A stretch of DNA of 64,000 nt from Bacteroidales bacterium UBA4363 (GCA_002393965.1 DGSL01000008.1:1-64000); one strand, 5' to 3'; counted from the first letter of the stretch, positions 34,298 through 45,310 are shown. Numbers and translations: made by a program. The notes: generated from the letters alone by a model not told the origin.

Positions 34298-36433
34298 ATG
34301 CGTTTCTCCTTCGACAATCACACGATAAAATTAGTTGCCCGTGCTTCGTTTTTTCTGGCAGCTCTGGTTCTGATTGTGCAGCTCTTTCCCAAACGAGACT
34401 CGTTCCGCTATACCTATTCGGTCGGTCATCCGTGGAACTACTCGTTGCTGACAGCCCCGTTCTCCTTCCCCATCATCAAGGACTCGGTCCTACTGGCAGA
34501 AGAGCAGAAACGAGCGCTTCAGGATTTCACTCCCTATTTCCGCATTGACCGAAACGTCGGAGAGCGTATGACCTCTATCCTTCGCGGCAATGTTGAAGAA
34601 GGAGAGGCGAAAGAATATCTATTGCAAAGTCTTTCCTTCCTCTATAATCGTGGTATTCTCTCGTTTGCCGATCTGGATTCGCTCAAGGCGCATAAGAACG
34701 AACGCATTGCCATCATAGCCGACAACCGTACCGCCTCCGTACATACCACCGACTCGTTCTTTACGGTTCAGAGTGCTTATGAATACGTCATGAACCACCA
34801 TCCAGCCTCCCTGTCGGTAGCACAGTTGCAACAGCTGGACCTCAACCGGTTTATCACGGAAAACATCTTCCTTGACCAAGAGATTACATTGCGTGGTCGG
34901 AAAGAATTGCTGCATTCGGTTTCCAATACCAACGGTATGGTTCAAGCCGGCGAGCGGATCATTGACCGAGGAGAGATAGTCACGCAACGAACCGCACAGA
35001 TCCTTCTCTCGCTGGAAATTGCCACGAAGGAAAATGCGCAAGAGACAGACAACACCGGAGGGGGAGAAAGTCGGTTACCACAATGGGCCTCGACCCTCTC
35101 GTCCGTACAACTCTCGCCCATTCTCTCCTCCGCAGGACAGGTCTTACTAGTAGGGATCCTATTGTTGCAGCTGTTCCTCTATCTCTATATGTTCCGGCCG
35201 AACATCTTCAACAAGATGAGAGACCTGTTGTTTATCCTGACCATGACAATCGTACCCGTAGTGCTTGCCGTTCTCATGGTACGCTACACGGCCCGTTCGG
35301 TTTACTACTTCCCATTTGCCCTTGTCCCGCTGGTAGTCCGAACCTTCTTTGACCCGCGCACAGCCCTCTTCACCCACTTCATCGTTGTACTGCTCACTGC
35401 GCTGTTCACGTTCTCCCCTGCGGAATTCATCCTACTTCAGATACTGGCAGGCATGACGGCAGTCGCTGCGTTACGCGACCTCACCACGCGAGCCCAACTG
35501 GCCCGTGCCGGTCTCTTCGTATTCATCTGCTATCTGGGAGCCTATGTAGGCTATGCGTTACTCACATCCTCCTCCCTCTCCTCCATTGATCCTTACCGTT
35601 TTCTGGCTTTCGGCGTTTCCTCCCTTCTGTTATTGTTTGCCTACGGCATCATCTACCTTGTCGAGCGAGCGTTCGGATATATCTCCCCCGTATCATTGGT
35701 GGAACTGTCGAACGTAAACACGCCGTTGCTCCTGCGATTCTCCGAAACAGCACCGGGAACTTTTCAGCACTCACTGCAGGTGGCAAACCTGGTAACGGAT
35801 GCCGCGAAGGAAATAGGAGCCAATGGTCTGCTGGCTCGTATCGGAGCCCTATACCACGACATTGGCAAGCTGCCTCATCCGGAATATTTTACCGAGAACC
35901 AGCTATCCGGTTTCAACCCTCTCTCCACGTTGAAACTGCAAGAAGCCTCCAAACGAATTATCAACCACGTGGCTGAAGGTCTGAAAATCGCCAAGACATA
36001 CAACCTGCCTCGTCCGGTTCTGGAATTCATCCGCACCCATCACGGCACCTCTCGCACCGGCTACTTCTATAACACATGGCTGAACACCCATCCGGACGAG
36101 GAACTTCCGGACGAAGCCTTCCGATATGCTGGTCCGAACCCGTACACCAAGGAACAGGTTTTGCTGATGATGGCCGATGCCGTGGAAGCGACATCACGTT
36201 CGCTTACAGAATGGTCTGACCAGTCCATTGACCAACTGGTGGACCGAATCATTGACCATCAACTCTCTGACGGTCTCTATGCCAAAGCCCCTATTACCTT
36301 TGCCGACATTGATACCATCAAGACCACCTTCAAAGCCAAACTCAAAACAATCTATCATACCCGTATTGCCTATCCCGACGTAGAGAAAAAGACCGAGTCC
36401 ACCGACAGCCCGGGTGAGCACAGCCCATCCTAA
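34298..36433 (+). CDS. Membrane HDIG phosphohydrolase (PgpH/7TMR-HD type)
   Basis: A 711-residue membrane protein. The layout is one N-terminal span (about 14-28), an extracellular domain (about 30-265), seven membrane spans (about 280-460) and a cytoplasmic HD domain. The HD residues are visible: His491 in FQHSLQVANL and His520-Asp521 in YHDIGKLPHPEYF, followed by NHVAEGLKIA, then RTHHGTS. Relatives of this architecture (PgpH) hydrolyse cyclic di-AMP. The substrate here is inferred from that similarity only. The C1 peptidase gene follows after 15 bases. Confidence 0.88.
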   Translation: MRFSFDNHTIKLVARASFFLAALVLIVQLFPKRDSFRYTYSVGHPWNYSLLTAPFSFPIIKDSVLLAEEQKRALQDFTPYFRIDRNVGERMTSILRGNVEEGEAKEYLLQSLSFLYNRGILSFADLDSLKAHKNERIAIIADNRTASVHTTDSFFTVQSAYEYVMNHHPASLSVAQLQQLDLNRFITENIFLDQEITLRGRKELLHSVSNTNGMVQAGERIIDRGEIVTQRTAQILLSLEIATKENAQETDNTGGGESRLPQWASTLSSVQLSPILSSAGQVLLVGILLLQLFLYLYMFRPNIFNKMRDLLFILTMTIVPVVLAVLMVRYTARSVYYFPFALVPLVVRTFFDPRTALFTHFIVVLLTALFTFSPAEFILLQILAGMTAVAALRDLTTRAQLARAGLFVFICYLGAYVGYALLTSSSLSSIDPYRFLAFGVSSLLLLFAYGIIYLVERAFGYISPVSLVELSNVNTPLLLRFSETAPGTFQHSLQVANLVTDAAKEIGANGLLARIGALYHDIGKLPHPEYFTENQLSGFNPLSTLKLQEASKRIINHVAEGLKIAKTYNLPRPVLEFIRTHHGTSRTGYFYNTWLNTHPDEELPDEAFRYAGPNPYTKEQVLLMMADAVEATSRSLTEWSDQSIDQLVDRIIDHQLSDGLYAKAPITFADIDTIKTTFKAKLKTIYHTRIAYPDVEKKTESTDSPGEHSPS

Positions 36434-36448
36434 CCCATCCATACGAAA

Positions 36449-37942
36449 ATGAAATCTTTTTTTACCTTACTTCTTGCCGTATTGACGGTTCTTCCGGTTC
36501 TTGCAGAGACAGAAACGCTGCCTCGAAAATTTGACCTTCGTGACTCCATTGACCTGTACGGAGCCCGCACACAGGACTTCACAGACATGACCTGCTGGGC
36601 ATACGCCGCAACAGTGGCAGCCGAAGCGTCGCTTGCCTATCGCGGCATCGCCCACGATTCCCTCTCGGTGCGCCACATGGTGGACAACAACCTCTACAAA
36701 ACAAAAGAAACCACAGAAAAGGGCAACCAGTTCTATGCCATCTCCTACTTCTCACGCGGAGACGGTCCTGTCATGGCGAACGACGAGACGAAACACGTCT
36801 GTGACCTGAATGAGATGTTGCTCATTCCCAACAAGACAGACTCCATCAAATGGGCCATCCATAAATACGGAGCGGTATTCAGTGCTGCCTGTACCAACCA
36901 GTTGAGAGGCGGACTATTAGGATACTACAACAGTGACCGGAACTCCTCCTATCTCTCTGCCTCCGATGCGGAATCCTACTCCATCACAGCCAACCATGCC
37001 GTCGTCATCATCGGCTATGATGACGACTTCGATCTCTTTGACGATAACCCAGCCTATCGGCCTTCCTCGCCAGGAGCGTGGCTCGTTCAGAACTCCAACG
37101 GTCCTGGATGGGGAGACAGAGGCTGTGCGTGGCTTTCGTATGAATCCGCTTTCATCGGAGAGCAGGCCACCGTCTTCAGTGCGACAAGACAAGCGGTAGC
37201 CGACACCGTCTTCCAATACAACGACCTAAATGCGACGAACTACCTCTCTGCCGGTGTGGACTCACTCTACTCCGTCACATTCTTCACCAGTCCGGACGGA
37301 GAAGACCTGGAATCTGGCTACGTCGGAGTGGACACACGCATGGCCCATACACACATAGAAATCGAAATCATTCCCGGAAGTACCCTTGGAGAACTGAACG
37401 GAGTGACCCCACTTGCCAAGAAAGACACGCTGCTTGCGTTGCCAGGATTCCATCTGATACCAATAGAGGCAGACCTGACTGCCGGAGGAGACTTTGCCGT
37501 GAACGTGCTACAATACATCGGGAAAAACATCACCGTCTCCATAGCGACCGAAGACATCGCCAAGCGTCTGCGTCCGTCCTCCACTCCATCCGGGAAGCAG
37601 TACCTCTTCACAGACACTGGCAAACTATACGAATTCCCGACTTCGGCACGCCAGCGGAACCTGTGTCAGAAACTCTATGCCTTCAAGCAACAGACAACCG
37701 AAGAGACTGAGATAGAAAGCGACAAGGGAACTCCATTGCACATCTGGTCGTCGGGCAACAGAAACCTGAACATCGAGAGCGCTATCCCTGGCGAAACCTC
37801 CCTGCTGCCGATTCGCATCTTTAACATCGCCGGCCAACCGATTGAAACACTTCGTACTCTTCCTGCACACATCACGGTGCCACAGAGCGGAGTATATATC
37901 ATCGTCACACCGACGAATGCCATCCGCATCCTTGTCCCATAA
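36449..37942 (+). CDS. Secreted papain-like cysteine peptidase (C1 family) with sorting-like C-terminus
   Basis: A 497-residue protein with a signal peptide (to about residue 19). It has a papain fold with Cys49 in DMTCWAYAA, His183 in NHAVVIIGYDD and Asn215 in VQNSNGPGWGDRG, so the triad is intact. Between Cys and His lies a long insert. Residues after about 240 form an added domain of unknown role. The end (IRIFNIAGQPIE, then GVYIIVTPTNAIRILV) resembles the immunoglobulin-like C-terminal signal of type IX secretion. It is probably secreted or surface-attached. A gap of 62 bases separates it from obgE. Confidence 0.82.
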   Translation: MKSFFTLLLAVLTVLPVLAETETLPRKFDLRDSIDLYGARTQDFTDMTCWAYAATVAAEASLAYRGIAHDSLSVRHMVDNNLYKTKETTEKGNQFYAISYFSRGDGPVMANDETKHVCDLNEMLLIPNKTDSIKWAIHKYGAVFSAACTNQLRGGLLGYYNSDRNSSYLSASDAESYSITANHAVVIIGYDDDFDLFDDNPAYRPSSPGAWLVQNSNGPGWGDRGCAWLSYESAFIGEQATVFSATRQAVADTVFQYNDLNATNYLSAGVDSLYSVTFFTSPDGEDLESGYVGVDTRMAHTHIEIEIIPGSTLGELNGVTPLAKKDTLLALPGFHLIPIEADLTAGGDFAVNVLQYIGKNITVSIATEDIAKRLRPSSTPSGKQYLFTDTGKLYEFPTSARQRNLCQKLYAFKQQTTEETEIESDKGTPLHIWSSGNRNLNIESAIPGETSLLPIRIFNIAGQPIETLRTLPAHITVPQSGVYIIVTPTNAIRILVP

Positions 37943-38004
37943 GAGGTAAAGAGTAGCCCCTTACAAACCATCCATCCAAATCCTCGTCACAAACAGATAC
38001 CATT

Positions 38005-39237
38005 ATGCCATCATCCAACTTTGTTGATTACGTCAAGATCTTCTGCCGCTCGGGTAAGGGTGGCGCTGGTTCCACGCATTTCCTACGTGGCAAATATCTG
38101 CCGAAGGGAGGTCCTGACGGAGGAGACGGAGGACGTGGAGGTCATATCATCCTGCGCGCGGACAAGAACCTATGGACACTCATTCACTTAAAATATGCCC
38201 GTCACGTCTTTGCAGGACACGGAGGGAGTGGAGGTCATTCCCGTTCCTTCGGTGCAGACGGTGAGGATAAATACATTGATGTACCCGTCGGGACCGTTGC
38301 GTATGACGGTGATACAGGCGAATTTCTCTGCGAGCTTACAGAAGACAAACAGGAAGTAATCCTGCTGAAAGGTGGTCGTGGAGGACAAGGGAACTGGCAC
38401 TTCAAGACACCGACTCGCCAAGCCCCACATTTTGCTCAACCTGGGGAGCCGTCTCTGGAGCGAAACGTCATACTGGAACTGAAAGTCTTGGCAGACGTTG
38501 GGTTGGTCGGTTTTCCGAATGCGGGAAAGTCCACCCTGCTATCCGCTGTTTCCGCAGCAAAGCCTGAAATAGCCAACTATCCTTTCACTACGTTGATTCC
38601 GAATCTGGGCATTGTCTCTTACCGTAACAACCGATCGTTCTGCATGGCTGACATCCCCGGCATCATAGAAGGAGCACATGAGGGAAAGGGATTGGGACTG
38701 CGATTTCTGCGTCACATTGAACGGAATGCCATCCTGCTGTTCATGATACCTGCCGACTCGGATGACATCCGCAAAGAATACGATGTGCTACTGAATGAGT
38801 TGACGCAATATAACCCTGAACTTGTTGACAAACACCGAATACTAGCCATCAGCAAATGTGACCTTCTTGACGACGAGTTGCAAGCCGAACTGAAAGAGGA
38901 GCTGGAGAAGACCATGCCCCATGGACTGTCCATTCTGTATATCTCCTCCGTTGCCCATCAGAATCTGGATGCGCTGAAAGATGCGTTGTGGAAAGAAATC
39001 AACCTCGACTCGAATCGTATCAAGACACAAATTTCCCATGCTCCGATTGAGATTAAGGAGGCGCCACAGCCGAAAGTAAAAGCGGAAGCGGAGAAAGAGG
39101 AAGCGATCGAAACGGAATTCATCATACAAAAAGGATTCTTCAAAGGTCTATCCGATACAGAGCTGCATCCTGGCATCTACAAAGACTTCGCAGCAGAGGA
39201 CATGGACGAGGAAGAAAGTGAAACAGATGGTCATTGA
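38005..39237 (+). CDS. obgE: GTPase ObgE/CgtA
   Basis: A 410-residue GTPase needed for late 50S ribosome assembly and growth control. The glycine-rich Obg fold is N-terminal ([27 protein letters not shown]). The G domain has G1 GFPNAGKST from Gly169, G3 DIPGIIEG and an NKxD-equivalent ISKCDLLD. The C-terminus is charged and low in complexity. It overlaps the next start by a few bases, so the acetyltransferase is probably translated together with it. Confidence 0.96.
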   Translation: MPSSNFVDYVKIFCRSGKGGAGSTHFLRGKYLPKGGPDGGDGGRGGHIILRADKNLWTLIHLKYARHVFAGHGGSGGHSRSFGADGEDKYIDVPVGTVAYDGDTGEFLCELTEDKQEVILLKGGRGGQGNWHFKTPTRQAPHFAQPGEPSLERNVILELKVLADVGLVGFPNAGKSTLLSAVSAAKPEIANYPFTTLIPNLGIVSYRNNRSFCMADIPGIIEGAHEGKGLGLRFLRHIERNAILLFMIPADSDDIRKEYDVLLNELTQYNPELVDKHRILAISKCDLLDDELQAELKEELEKTMPHGLSILYISSVAHQNLDALKDALWKEINLDSNRIKTQISHAPIEIKEAPQPKVKAEAEKEEAIETEFIIQKGFFKGLSDTELHPGIYKDFAAEDMDEEESETDGH

Positions 39238-39916
39238 ACACCCAGCATACGAAGAACGGACGGAGATCGAACGGCTATGGCGGTTGACGTTCCATGACGA
39301 CGATGCTTTCTTACGGCCTTACTTTTCTCATCTGTATGACGAGAAGCACTGCTATGTGCTACGAACAAAGGAAGAGCGGATTACCTCCTTTGTTCACGTA
39401 ATTCCCTTGCATTTGCACACCCCGAAGAAAACTTTCCACGTTGGATACTTCTTCGGTCTGATGACACGGGAAAGTCTTCGGCAACGCGGATATGGGACAT
39501 CGCTGATTCGTCAGGTCCTGACAGAAGAACAGAAACAAGGCAGGGACTTTGCGTTATTGGTTCCATCGACGGATTCATTGCGTCCCTACTACGAACGATT
39601 GGGATTCCGTCCTGCTCTCTTCGTCACTGAAAGGGCGTGCCGTTCCTTGACTTGTGGCACTTCCTATGAGACCTACCTGGAAGAAGAAAAGCGGAATAAC
39701 GAAAACTGCCTGACAGTGACGGAAAACCATTACCTTACGGTCGTAGAGAACCTGCAGCAGGAAGGGACCGCCTTTCTTACGCTCCACGACTCCTCCAGCA
39801 CACGCCAATACAGAGGGGAAAAGGTTTCGCATGGAATGGCCCTTTGTCTGTGTGCTGAGGAGAGAGACTTCGCCTTGATAGAGTGTGCGGCGGGAAACTT
39901 GCTAATGGATACCTAA
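39227..39916 (+). CDS. GNAT family N-acetyltransferase
   Basis: A 229-residue protein from ATG 39227; GTG 39218 is an alternative that adds three residues. The acetyl-CoA loop is [15 protein letters not shown] (about residues 85-99), preceded by YFFGLMTRE and followed by [17 protein letters not shown]. This is the order of GNAT motifs A and B. The C-terminal 80 residues form a second, less conserved part, as in Eis-like two-domain acetyltransferases. The substrate is unknown. Its start lies inside the end of obgE. Confidence 0.8.
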   Translation: MVIEHPAYEERTEIERLWRLTFHDDDAFLRPYFSHLYDEKHCYVLRTKEERITSFVHVIPLHLHTPKKTFHVGYFFGLMTRESLRQRGYGTSLIRQVLTEEQKQGRDFALLVPSTDSLRPYYERLGFRPALFVTERACRSLTCGTSYETYLEEEKRNNENCLTVTENHYLTVVENLQQEGTAFLTLHDSSSTRQYRGEKVSHGMALCLCAEERDFALIECAAGNLLMDT

Positions 39917-39929
39917 AGAGCATAGAACC

Positions 39930-40301
39930 ATGAATATAGAAGAAGTAAGAACCTACGCCCTGTCTCAGCAAGGTGCGACAGAGGACATGCCTTACGGGCC
40001 CGATTGGGTTATCTTCCGTATTGAAGGCAAAATATTCCTTCATATCTGGCTTTCGTCTCCTGAACCCACGTGTGCCGTAAAACTTCCTCCCGAAGAAGGA
40101 GACCGCCTGCGGGAAGAAACCTCATTCATCCGTCCCGCCTATCATCTGAACAAGCGTCATTGGAATGACCTCTATCTGGACCACATGGACGACGATACCG
40201 TCCGTCGTCTCATCCAAACATCCTACCATCTTGTCCGTAGCCACCTGCCACGTCGATTGCGTGAGAAATACGAAAAAGGATCAATTGACTGCGTAAGATA
40301 A
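39930..40301 (+). CDS. MmcQ/YjbR family DNA-binding-like protein
   Basis: A 123-residue protein of the YjbR/MmcQ family: MNIEEVRTYALSQQGATEDM, then VIFRIEGKIFLHIWL, the RPAYHLNKRHWNDLYLD block and a helical end. The family has a CyaY-like alpha/beta fold and was named for a DNA-binding activity, but no specific role is settled. It lies 13 bases after the acetyltransferase gene and ends at a terminator shared with infB. Confidence 0.85.
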   Translation: MNIEEVRTYALSQQGATEDMPYGPDWVIFRIEGKIFLHIWLSSPEPTCAVKLPPEEGDRLREETSFIRPAYHLNKRHWNDLYLDHMDDDTVRRLIQTSYHLVRSHLPRRLREKYEKGSIDCVR

Positions 40302-40317
40302 AACAACAGAAAAAACA

Positions 40318-40347
40318 ACGACGGCTTTCCTCAGAGAAAGCCGTCGT
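40318..40347. terminator. Bidirectional terminator between the YjbR-like gene and infB
   Basis: Perfect 12-bp stem ACGACGGCTTTC (40318-40329) and GAAAGCCGTCGT (40336-40347), loop CTCAGA. A-rich on one side; it separates convergent stops. Confidence 0.8.
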
Positions 40348-40376
40348 CCGTATATTCTCAAGAGAATCGAAGGGTC

Positions 40377-43085
40377 TTAATCGAGCGTTCGCTTAATCTC
40401 CTTGATTTCATACGCCTCAATGATGTCGCCTTCTGCTATATCATTGTAGTTATTGATATTCAGTCCACACTCCTGTCCTTTCGAGATGTCCTTGACGTCG
40501 TCCTTGTATTGTTTGAGAGAGCCCAACTCGCCCGTAAAGACAACGATACCATCGCGTATCACACGAACGTGAGAAGTACGGTAGATTTTTCCATCCGTCA
40601 CAAAACATCCGGCAATAGAGCCGACTTTGGATATCTTGAACACCTGTCGTACTTCTGCCGTACCGGTCACTTCCTCCTTGAGTTCCGGAGAAAGCATACC
40701 TTCCATAGCCGACTTGACATCATCGATCGCGTCATAGATGACCGAGTAGGTACGAATATCCACCTTCTCCTGGTCTGCCATCTTACGTGCACCTGCTGTC
40801 GGTCGGACGTCGAAGCCAATGATAATGGCATCGGAAGCAGCGGCAAGCTGCACATCGTTTTCTGAGATTGCGCCGACGGCACCCAAAATAACATTGACCT
40901 TGATTTCCTCAGTCGATAGTTTGATGAGGGAGTCCTTCAAAGCCTCAACGGATCCGTCCACGTCACCTTTCACGACGAGGTTCATCTCCTGGAAGTTACC
41001 CAACGCGATACGACGTCCGATTTCGTCAAGAGTCAGATGAGTCGTTGTGCGGAGTCCCTGTTCTCGTTGCAACTGGAGACGTTTACCAGCGATTTCGCGA
41101 GCCTCGTGCTCATCGTCCATGACATTGATGTTATCACCTGCCTGCGGAGCACCGTTCAAGCCCAGTATGAGTGCCGGTTCTGACGGACCTGCTTCCGTAA
41201 TCCGTTGGTTTCGTTCGTTGAACATTGCCTTGACACGACCGAAATATGGTCCTGCCAGCACGATGTCTCCGATATGGAGCGTACCATTTGAGACGAGGAC
41301 AGTGGAGACATAGCCACGCCCCTTGTCGAGAGAGGATTCGATGACAGACCCCACCGCCTTGCGGTTTGGATTTGCCTTCAGATCGAGCAAATCAGCCTCC
41401 AAGAGGACTTTTTCCAGCAGTTCCTTTACATGGAGTCCCTGTTTTGCCGAGATATCCTCAGACTGGTACTTTCCACCCCATTCTTCCACCAGGTAATTCA
41501 TACCTGCCAATTCCTCCTTAATCTTATCTGGATTAGCGCCTGGCTTATCAATCTTATTGATTGCAAATACTATTGGAACTCCGGCTGCAGAAGCATGGGC
41601 GATAGCCTCCTTTGTCTGCGGCATCACGCTATCATCTGCTGCGACGATAATAATAGCGATATCCGTTACCTTGGCACCACGGGCACGCATAGCGGTAAAA
41701 GCCTCGTGACCTGGTGTATCGAGGAACGTGATCTGACGTCCTGATTCGAGCGTCACGTTATAGGCTCCGATATGCTGTGTAATGCCGCCGGCCTCTCCAG
41801 CGATAACGTGTGACTTGCGGATATAGTCGAGCAGCGAGGTCTTACCATGGTCCACATGTCCCATCACCGTGACGATTGGTGGTCGGGCAACGAGATCCTC
41901 CTCCTTGTCTTCTTCCTCCTGTATTGCCTGAACGACCTCAGCCGAAACAAACTCCGTCTGGAAACCAAACTCTTCTGCGACGATATTGATCGTTTCGGCA
42001 TCGAGTCGCTGGTTGATGGAAACCATCAAACCCAGATTCATACAAGTCGCGATGACCTGATTGACATTCACGCCCATCATGACAGCCAGCTCGTTTGCTG
42101 TCACGAACTCCGTCAACTTGATGGTTTTTGATTCCATCTGTTCACGTTTAGCTTCGCGATCAGCCTCCGCAGCATTCTCCTCGCGTCGCTCGCGACGATA
42201 CTTGGCTCCCTTCACCTTCTTCTCGGTCAGGCGAGCCAGTGTCTCCTTCACCTGACGCTGTACATCGTCATCGCTAATTGTCGAAGTTTCCTGGTGGCGA
42301 TTCTTTTTGCCACGTCGTCCTGCGTCACCGAATTGCCCGCCGCCTTGTTGACGTCGCTGAGTGCTATTGGCTCCAAGATCTGTCGTTCGAGTCAGGTCTA
42401 TACGTTCTTGTCCGATCCTTGTCCTTTTTCGACGTGCACCGTTGCGTTCTTCGCGTTCCTTGCGTCGTTCTTCTTTCGACTTCTTGTCAGGTCGAGTCTT
42501 ATCGTTGATTTTGTTCAAATCAATCGTTCCGACGACCTTCGGTCCGTTTGTCAGCACGGGAGTTCCCAAAGTGAACACATTCTCAGATTGTTCCTCCTTG
42601 GCAGGAGCCTCGTTCTGTTGTTCCGAAGGTTGCGTCTCCTCAACAACCGCCTGTTCGTCCGGTTGTTCCTGAGGAGCGGGTTCCTGTTGAGGTTCCTCCT
42701 GCGGAGCGGGGATTTCTTCCTCTTGAGGTTCAGGTTCCTCTTTTGGAGAAGCCGGTTTCTTCCCGCCGTCGAGGTCGATTTTTCCGACGGTCTTAAATTG
42801 TGGTTTATCCTCTTCGTCCAGGACGGTCGGGATGAACTCCTCCTTCGGAGCCACCTCTTCCTTTCTTTCCTCCTTTTCCTTCCGTCGCTGTTGCGCCTGC
42901 TGCTCCGCCTCGCTTTTCAGTTTCTTGTCGTGGTCAAACTCCTCCACCAGCAGTTCGTACTGATGGTCGGTCAGTTTAACATTCGGGTTCGATTCCACCT
43001 TCTCTCCCTTCTTATCAAGAAACTTGATAATCGAGTCAAGACCCACGTTCAGGTCCTTCATTGCTTTGCTTATTCTTATCGGCAT
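40377..43085 (-). CDS. infB: Translation initiation factor IF-2
   Basis: A 902-residue GTPase that places initiator tRNA on the 30S subunit. The N-terminal third is a charged, low-complexity Glu/Pro/Gln/Lys region after a small IF2 N domain ([20 protein letters not shown]). The G domain has [14 protein letters not shown] at about residue 410, then [15 protein letters not shown] and [10 protein letters not shown]. Domains II-IV follow, ending [20 protein letters not shown]. It is the last gene of the rimP-nusA-infB operon, 58 bases after nusA. Confidence 0.97.
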   Translation of the reverse strand: MPIRISKAMKDLNVGLDSIIKFLDKKGEKVESNPNVKLTDHQYELLVEEFDHDKKLKSEAEQQAQQRRKEKEERKEEVAPKEEFIPTVLDEEDKPQFKTVGKIDLDGGKKPASPKEEPEPQEEEIPAPQEEPQQEPAPQEQPDEQAVVEETQPSEQQNEAPAKEEQSENVFTLGTPVLTNGPKVVGTIDLNKINDKTRPDKKSKEERRKEREERNGARRKRTRIGQERIDLTRTTDLGANSTQRRQQGGGQFGDAGRRGKKNRHQETSTISDDDVQRQVKETLARLTEKKVKGAKYRRERREENAAEADREAKREQMESKTIKLTEFVTANELAVMMGVNVNQVIATCMNLGLMVSINQRLDAETINIVAEEFGFQTEFVSAEVVQAIQEEEDKEEDLVARPPIVTVMGHVDHGKTSLLDYIRKSHVIAGEAGGITQHIGAYNVTLESGRQITFLDTPGHEAFTAMRARGAKVTDIAIIIVAADDSVMPQTKEAIAHASAAGVPIVFAINKIDKPGANPDKIKEELAGMNYLVEEWGGKYQSEDISAKQGLHVKELLEKVLLEADLLDLKANPNRKAVGSVIESSLDKGRGYVSTVLVSNGTLHIGDIVLAGPYFGRVKAMFNERNQRITEAGPSEPALILGLNGAPQAGDNINVMDDEHEAREIAGKRLQLQREQGLRTTTHLTLDEIGRRIALGNFQEMNLVVKGDVDGSVEALKDSLIKLSTEEIKVNVILGAVGAISENDVQLAAASDAIIIGFDVRPTAGARKMADQEKVDIRTYSVIYDAIDDVKSAMEGMLSPELKEEVTGTAEVRQVFKISKVGSIAGCFVTDGKIYRTSHVRVIRDGIVVFTGELGSLKQYKDDVKDISKGQECGLNINNYNDIAEGDIIEAYEIKEIKRTLD

Positions 43086-43143
43086 CTAATCTGTTTTTGA
43101 AAACTTGTTATGGACTTTTAATTCAATGGCCTCCCACCTTCAT

Positions 43144-44430
43144 TCAGGCCTCGGTTTCCGTTGTCGGATTCTCATCCTCAAACTCTTTCTTCAAGACGCC
43201 CAATATCTCATCTATCGTCTCCTCCTCCAAGTCGGTACGAGCGATGAGATCGTCACGATCGGCAGCCAGCACCTGCTTTGCAGTTGAGAATCCCTGGTCT
43301 TTCAGAATGTCGATGATCCATCCGTCGATCTCATCCGAGAACTCGTCCAGATAAATATCGTCATCTTGAGGATTATCCAATTCACGGAAGACATCCAGGT
43401 CATATCCTGTCAGTTGGATTGCCAGTTTGATATTGCTACCTCCTTTACCGATTGCCAGAGACACCTGATCTGGCTGAAGGAACACCTCTGCCTTTTTCTT
43501 ATCCTCTTCGAGCCGAATGCTGGAAATATGAGCAGGAGCGAGTGCTCGGGAAATAAACAGAGTGATATTGTTGGAATAGTTGATTACGTCGATATTCTCG
43601 TTGCGTAATTCGCGGACGATACCGTGAATGCGAGAGCCCTTCATGCCGACACAAGCACCGACCGCATCGATGCGGTCGTCGTAACTTTCCACAGCCACCT
43701 TCGCCCGTTCTCCCGGGATGCGGGCAATCTTCTTGATAGTAATCAGTCCGTCTTGTATTTCAGGTACCTCGAGTTCGAAGAGTCGCTGTAGGAACGTCGG
43801 CGACGTGCGACTGAGGATAATCTTCGGGTTATTATTCTGATTATCTACCCGTTCTACTACGGCGCGTACAAGGTCTCCCTTCCGATAATAATCGCTAGGG
43901 ATCTGCTCACTCTTAGGCAGGAGCATGTCGTTACCATCCTCATCGACCAGGAGAATCTCCCGTTTCCATATTTGGTACACCTCTCCAGTCACGATCTGTC
44001 CGAGCATTTCGCTATACTTAGCATAGAGCGCATCCTTCTGGAGTTCGAGGATTTTCGAAGCGAGCGTCTGGCGGAGTGTAAGGACGGCGCGTCGTCCGAA
44101 CTGCAGGAAGTCCACCTTATCGGACACCTCCTCGCCCTCTTCGTAGTCATCCTCGATTTTCTTTGCTTCGGAAAGAGGAATCTGCAGATTTTCATCCTCC
44201 ACTTCTCCATCCGGAACCACCACACGAGAGCGCCATATTTCGAAATCGCCCTTGTTAGGATTGATCACGACATTATAGTTCTCATCGCTACCGTACATTT
44301 TCTGGATAACGCTACGGATTGACTCCTCGAGTACATTGATGAGCGTTGCGCGGTCAATACGTTTCTCCTCTGTAAAGTCGGAGAAGATATCTATCAGGTT
44401 GACCGAATCTTCTGTTTTTGCTTTTGCCAT
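43144..44430 (-). CDS. nusA: Transcription termination/antitermination factor NusA
   Basis: A 428-residue factor that binds RNA polymerase and RNA. Domains in order: N-terminal polymerase-binding domain (NLIDIFSDFTEEKRID), S1 domain (about 130-200), KH1 (GACVGMKGSRIHGIVREL, about 255-272) and KH2 (QVSLAIGKGGSNIKLAIQLT, about 327-346), then a short C-terminal acidic helical region. It has no second acidic repeat as in E. coli, which is usual for Bacteroidetes. It sits between rimP and infB. Confidence 0.96.
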   Translation of the reverse strand: MAKAKTEDSVNLIDIFSDFTEEKRIDRATLINVLEESIRSVIQKMYGSDENYNVVINPNKGDFEIWRSRVVVPDGEVEDENLQIPLSEAKKIEDDYEEGEEVSDKVDFLQFGRRAVLTLRQTLASKILELQKDALYAKYSEMLGQIVTGEVYQIWKREILLVDEDGNDMLLPKSEQIPSDYYRKGDLVRAVVERVDNQNNNPKIILSRTSPTFLQRLFELEVPEIQDGLITIKKIARIPGERAKVAVESYDDRIDAVGACVGMKGSRIHGIVRELRNENIDVINYSNNITLFISRALAPAHISSIRLEEDKKKAEVFLQPDQVSLAIGKGGSNIKLAIQLTGYDLDVFRELDNPQDDDIYLDEFSDEIDGWIIDILKDQGFSTAKQVLAADRDDLIARTDLEEETIDEILGVLKKEFEDENPTTETEA

Positions 44431-44488
44431 ATTATAGGTTTTATTTCTTAGTCTTGATTTGTTTTGCTATTGGGAGAGACGGACGTTT

Positions 44489-44953
44489 TCAGACCTTCAG
44501 GTGCAGGCATACGTTTTTTACCTCCTCGTACATGAACACCAGATTCTCATCCATGAGCACCGGTCGTTTTGCTCCTTCGGGTTTCATCTTCTTCTGGATG
44601 GTCAGTACGAACTGTTTCTCATCGGCCTCCTTGAGGACTCCCTTGAGTTTTCGTCCGTCGTTTGTCTGCACGTCCAACTCGTTTCCGATATTCTTTCTGT
44701 ACTGGCGGAGCACCTTCAGAGGAGAGGTCAGTCCGGCGGATCCAACCTCGAGCGAATAGTCCTCCTTGTCTCTGTCGAATCGCTCCTGGAAGGCTCGAGT
44801 AAGAGCGGCACAAGTATCCAGATCCACCCCCTCGTCATTATCCAGTTCGACTACGATCTCGTTCTCCTTTGAGATAGAGAGACCGGTCAAATAGCAATCA
44901 GACGACTCGAGATACGACTCCACAAACGTGCGGATTTCTTCCTTATCCAACAT
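44489..44953 (-). CDS. rimP: Ribosome maturation factor RimP
   Basis: A 154-residue protein for 30S subunit maturation. The conserved block VELDNDEGVDLDTCAALTRA (about 31-50), then YSLEVGSAGLTSPLKVLRQYRKN, is typical; the last residues form the SH3-like domain. It is first in the operon, below a TATCTTTG promoter and a perfect hairpin in the leader. Confidence 0.93.
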   Translation of the reverse strand: MLDKEEIRTFVESYLESSDCYLTGLSISKENEIVVELDNDEGVDLDTCAALTRAFQERFDRDKEDYSLEVGSAGLTSPLKVLRQYRKNIGNELDVQTNDGRKLKGVLKEADEKQFVLTIQKKMKPEGAKRPVLMDENLVFMYEEVKNVCLHLKV

Positions 44954-44973
44954 AAAGCGCTTATTATAAACAA

Positions 44974-44999
44974 ATCAGGTGGACAACCGCCCACCTGAT
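44974..44999 (-). promoter_or_regulatory. Hairpin in the 5' leader of rimP-nusA-infB
   Basis: ATCAGGTGG (44974-44982) and CCACCTGAT (44991-44999) form a perfect 9-bp stem with an 8-nt loop. It lies between the promoter and the rimP start codon, with no T-run after it on the minus strand. It could be a leader regulatory stem, an mRNA stabiliser or a protein-binding site. Confidence 0.55.
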
Positions 45000-45014
45000 C
45001 AACATTTACGGGTG

Positions 45015-45022
45015 CAAAGATA
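45015..45022 (-). promoter_or_regulatory. -7 promoter element of rimP-nusA-infB (TATCTTTG)
   Basis: The minus strand reads TATCTTTG, about 62 bases before the rimP start codon. Confidence 0.65.
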
Positions 45023-45095
45023 TGACTTTTTTTTGATACACAAGGGATTCCTGTTTTTTTTATCCTTTTTCGCACTGAAAGCGTCTGTTTTTTTC

Positions 45096-45103
45096 TATCT
45101 TTG
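45096..45103 (+). promoter_or_regulatory. -7 promoter element of the rubredoxin gene (TATCTTTG)
   Basis: TATCTTTG lies 42 bases before ATG 45146. A TTG prolonging the reading frame to 45101 falls inside this element and is therefore not a start. Confidence 0.65.
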
Positions 45104-45145
45104 TTTTTATTGGAAACACACAGAAACAAACACACATTAAATTCT

Positions 45146-45310
45146 ATGAAAAAATACGTATGCAATGTCTGTGGCTACATCTATGACCCACAGGTAGGAG
45201 ATCCAGACAGCGGAATAGAACCAGGAACTGCCTTTGAAGACATTCCAGATGACTGGGTATGCCCTCTCTGCGGAGTTACGAAAGAGGACTTCTCGCCTAC
45301 TGAGGACTAG
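45146..45310 (+). CDS. Rubredoxin
   Basis: A 54-residue electron carrier with one iron bound by four Cys: CNVCG (near residues 6-10) and CPLCGV (near residues 39-44). The intervening region [20 protein letters not shown], then WVCPLCG, is the full rubredoxin consensus. It would pass electrons in oxygen or peroxide detoxification or other redox steps; no partner gene is adjacent. It is a single-gene unit between divergent rimP and downstream dnaE. Confidence 0.96.
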   Translation: MKKYVCNVCGYIYDPQVGDPDSGIEPGTAFEDIPDDWVCPLCGVTKEDFSPTED

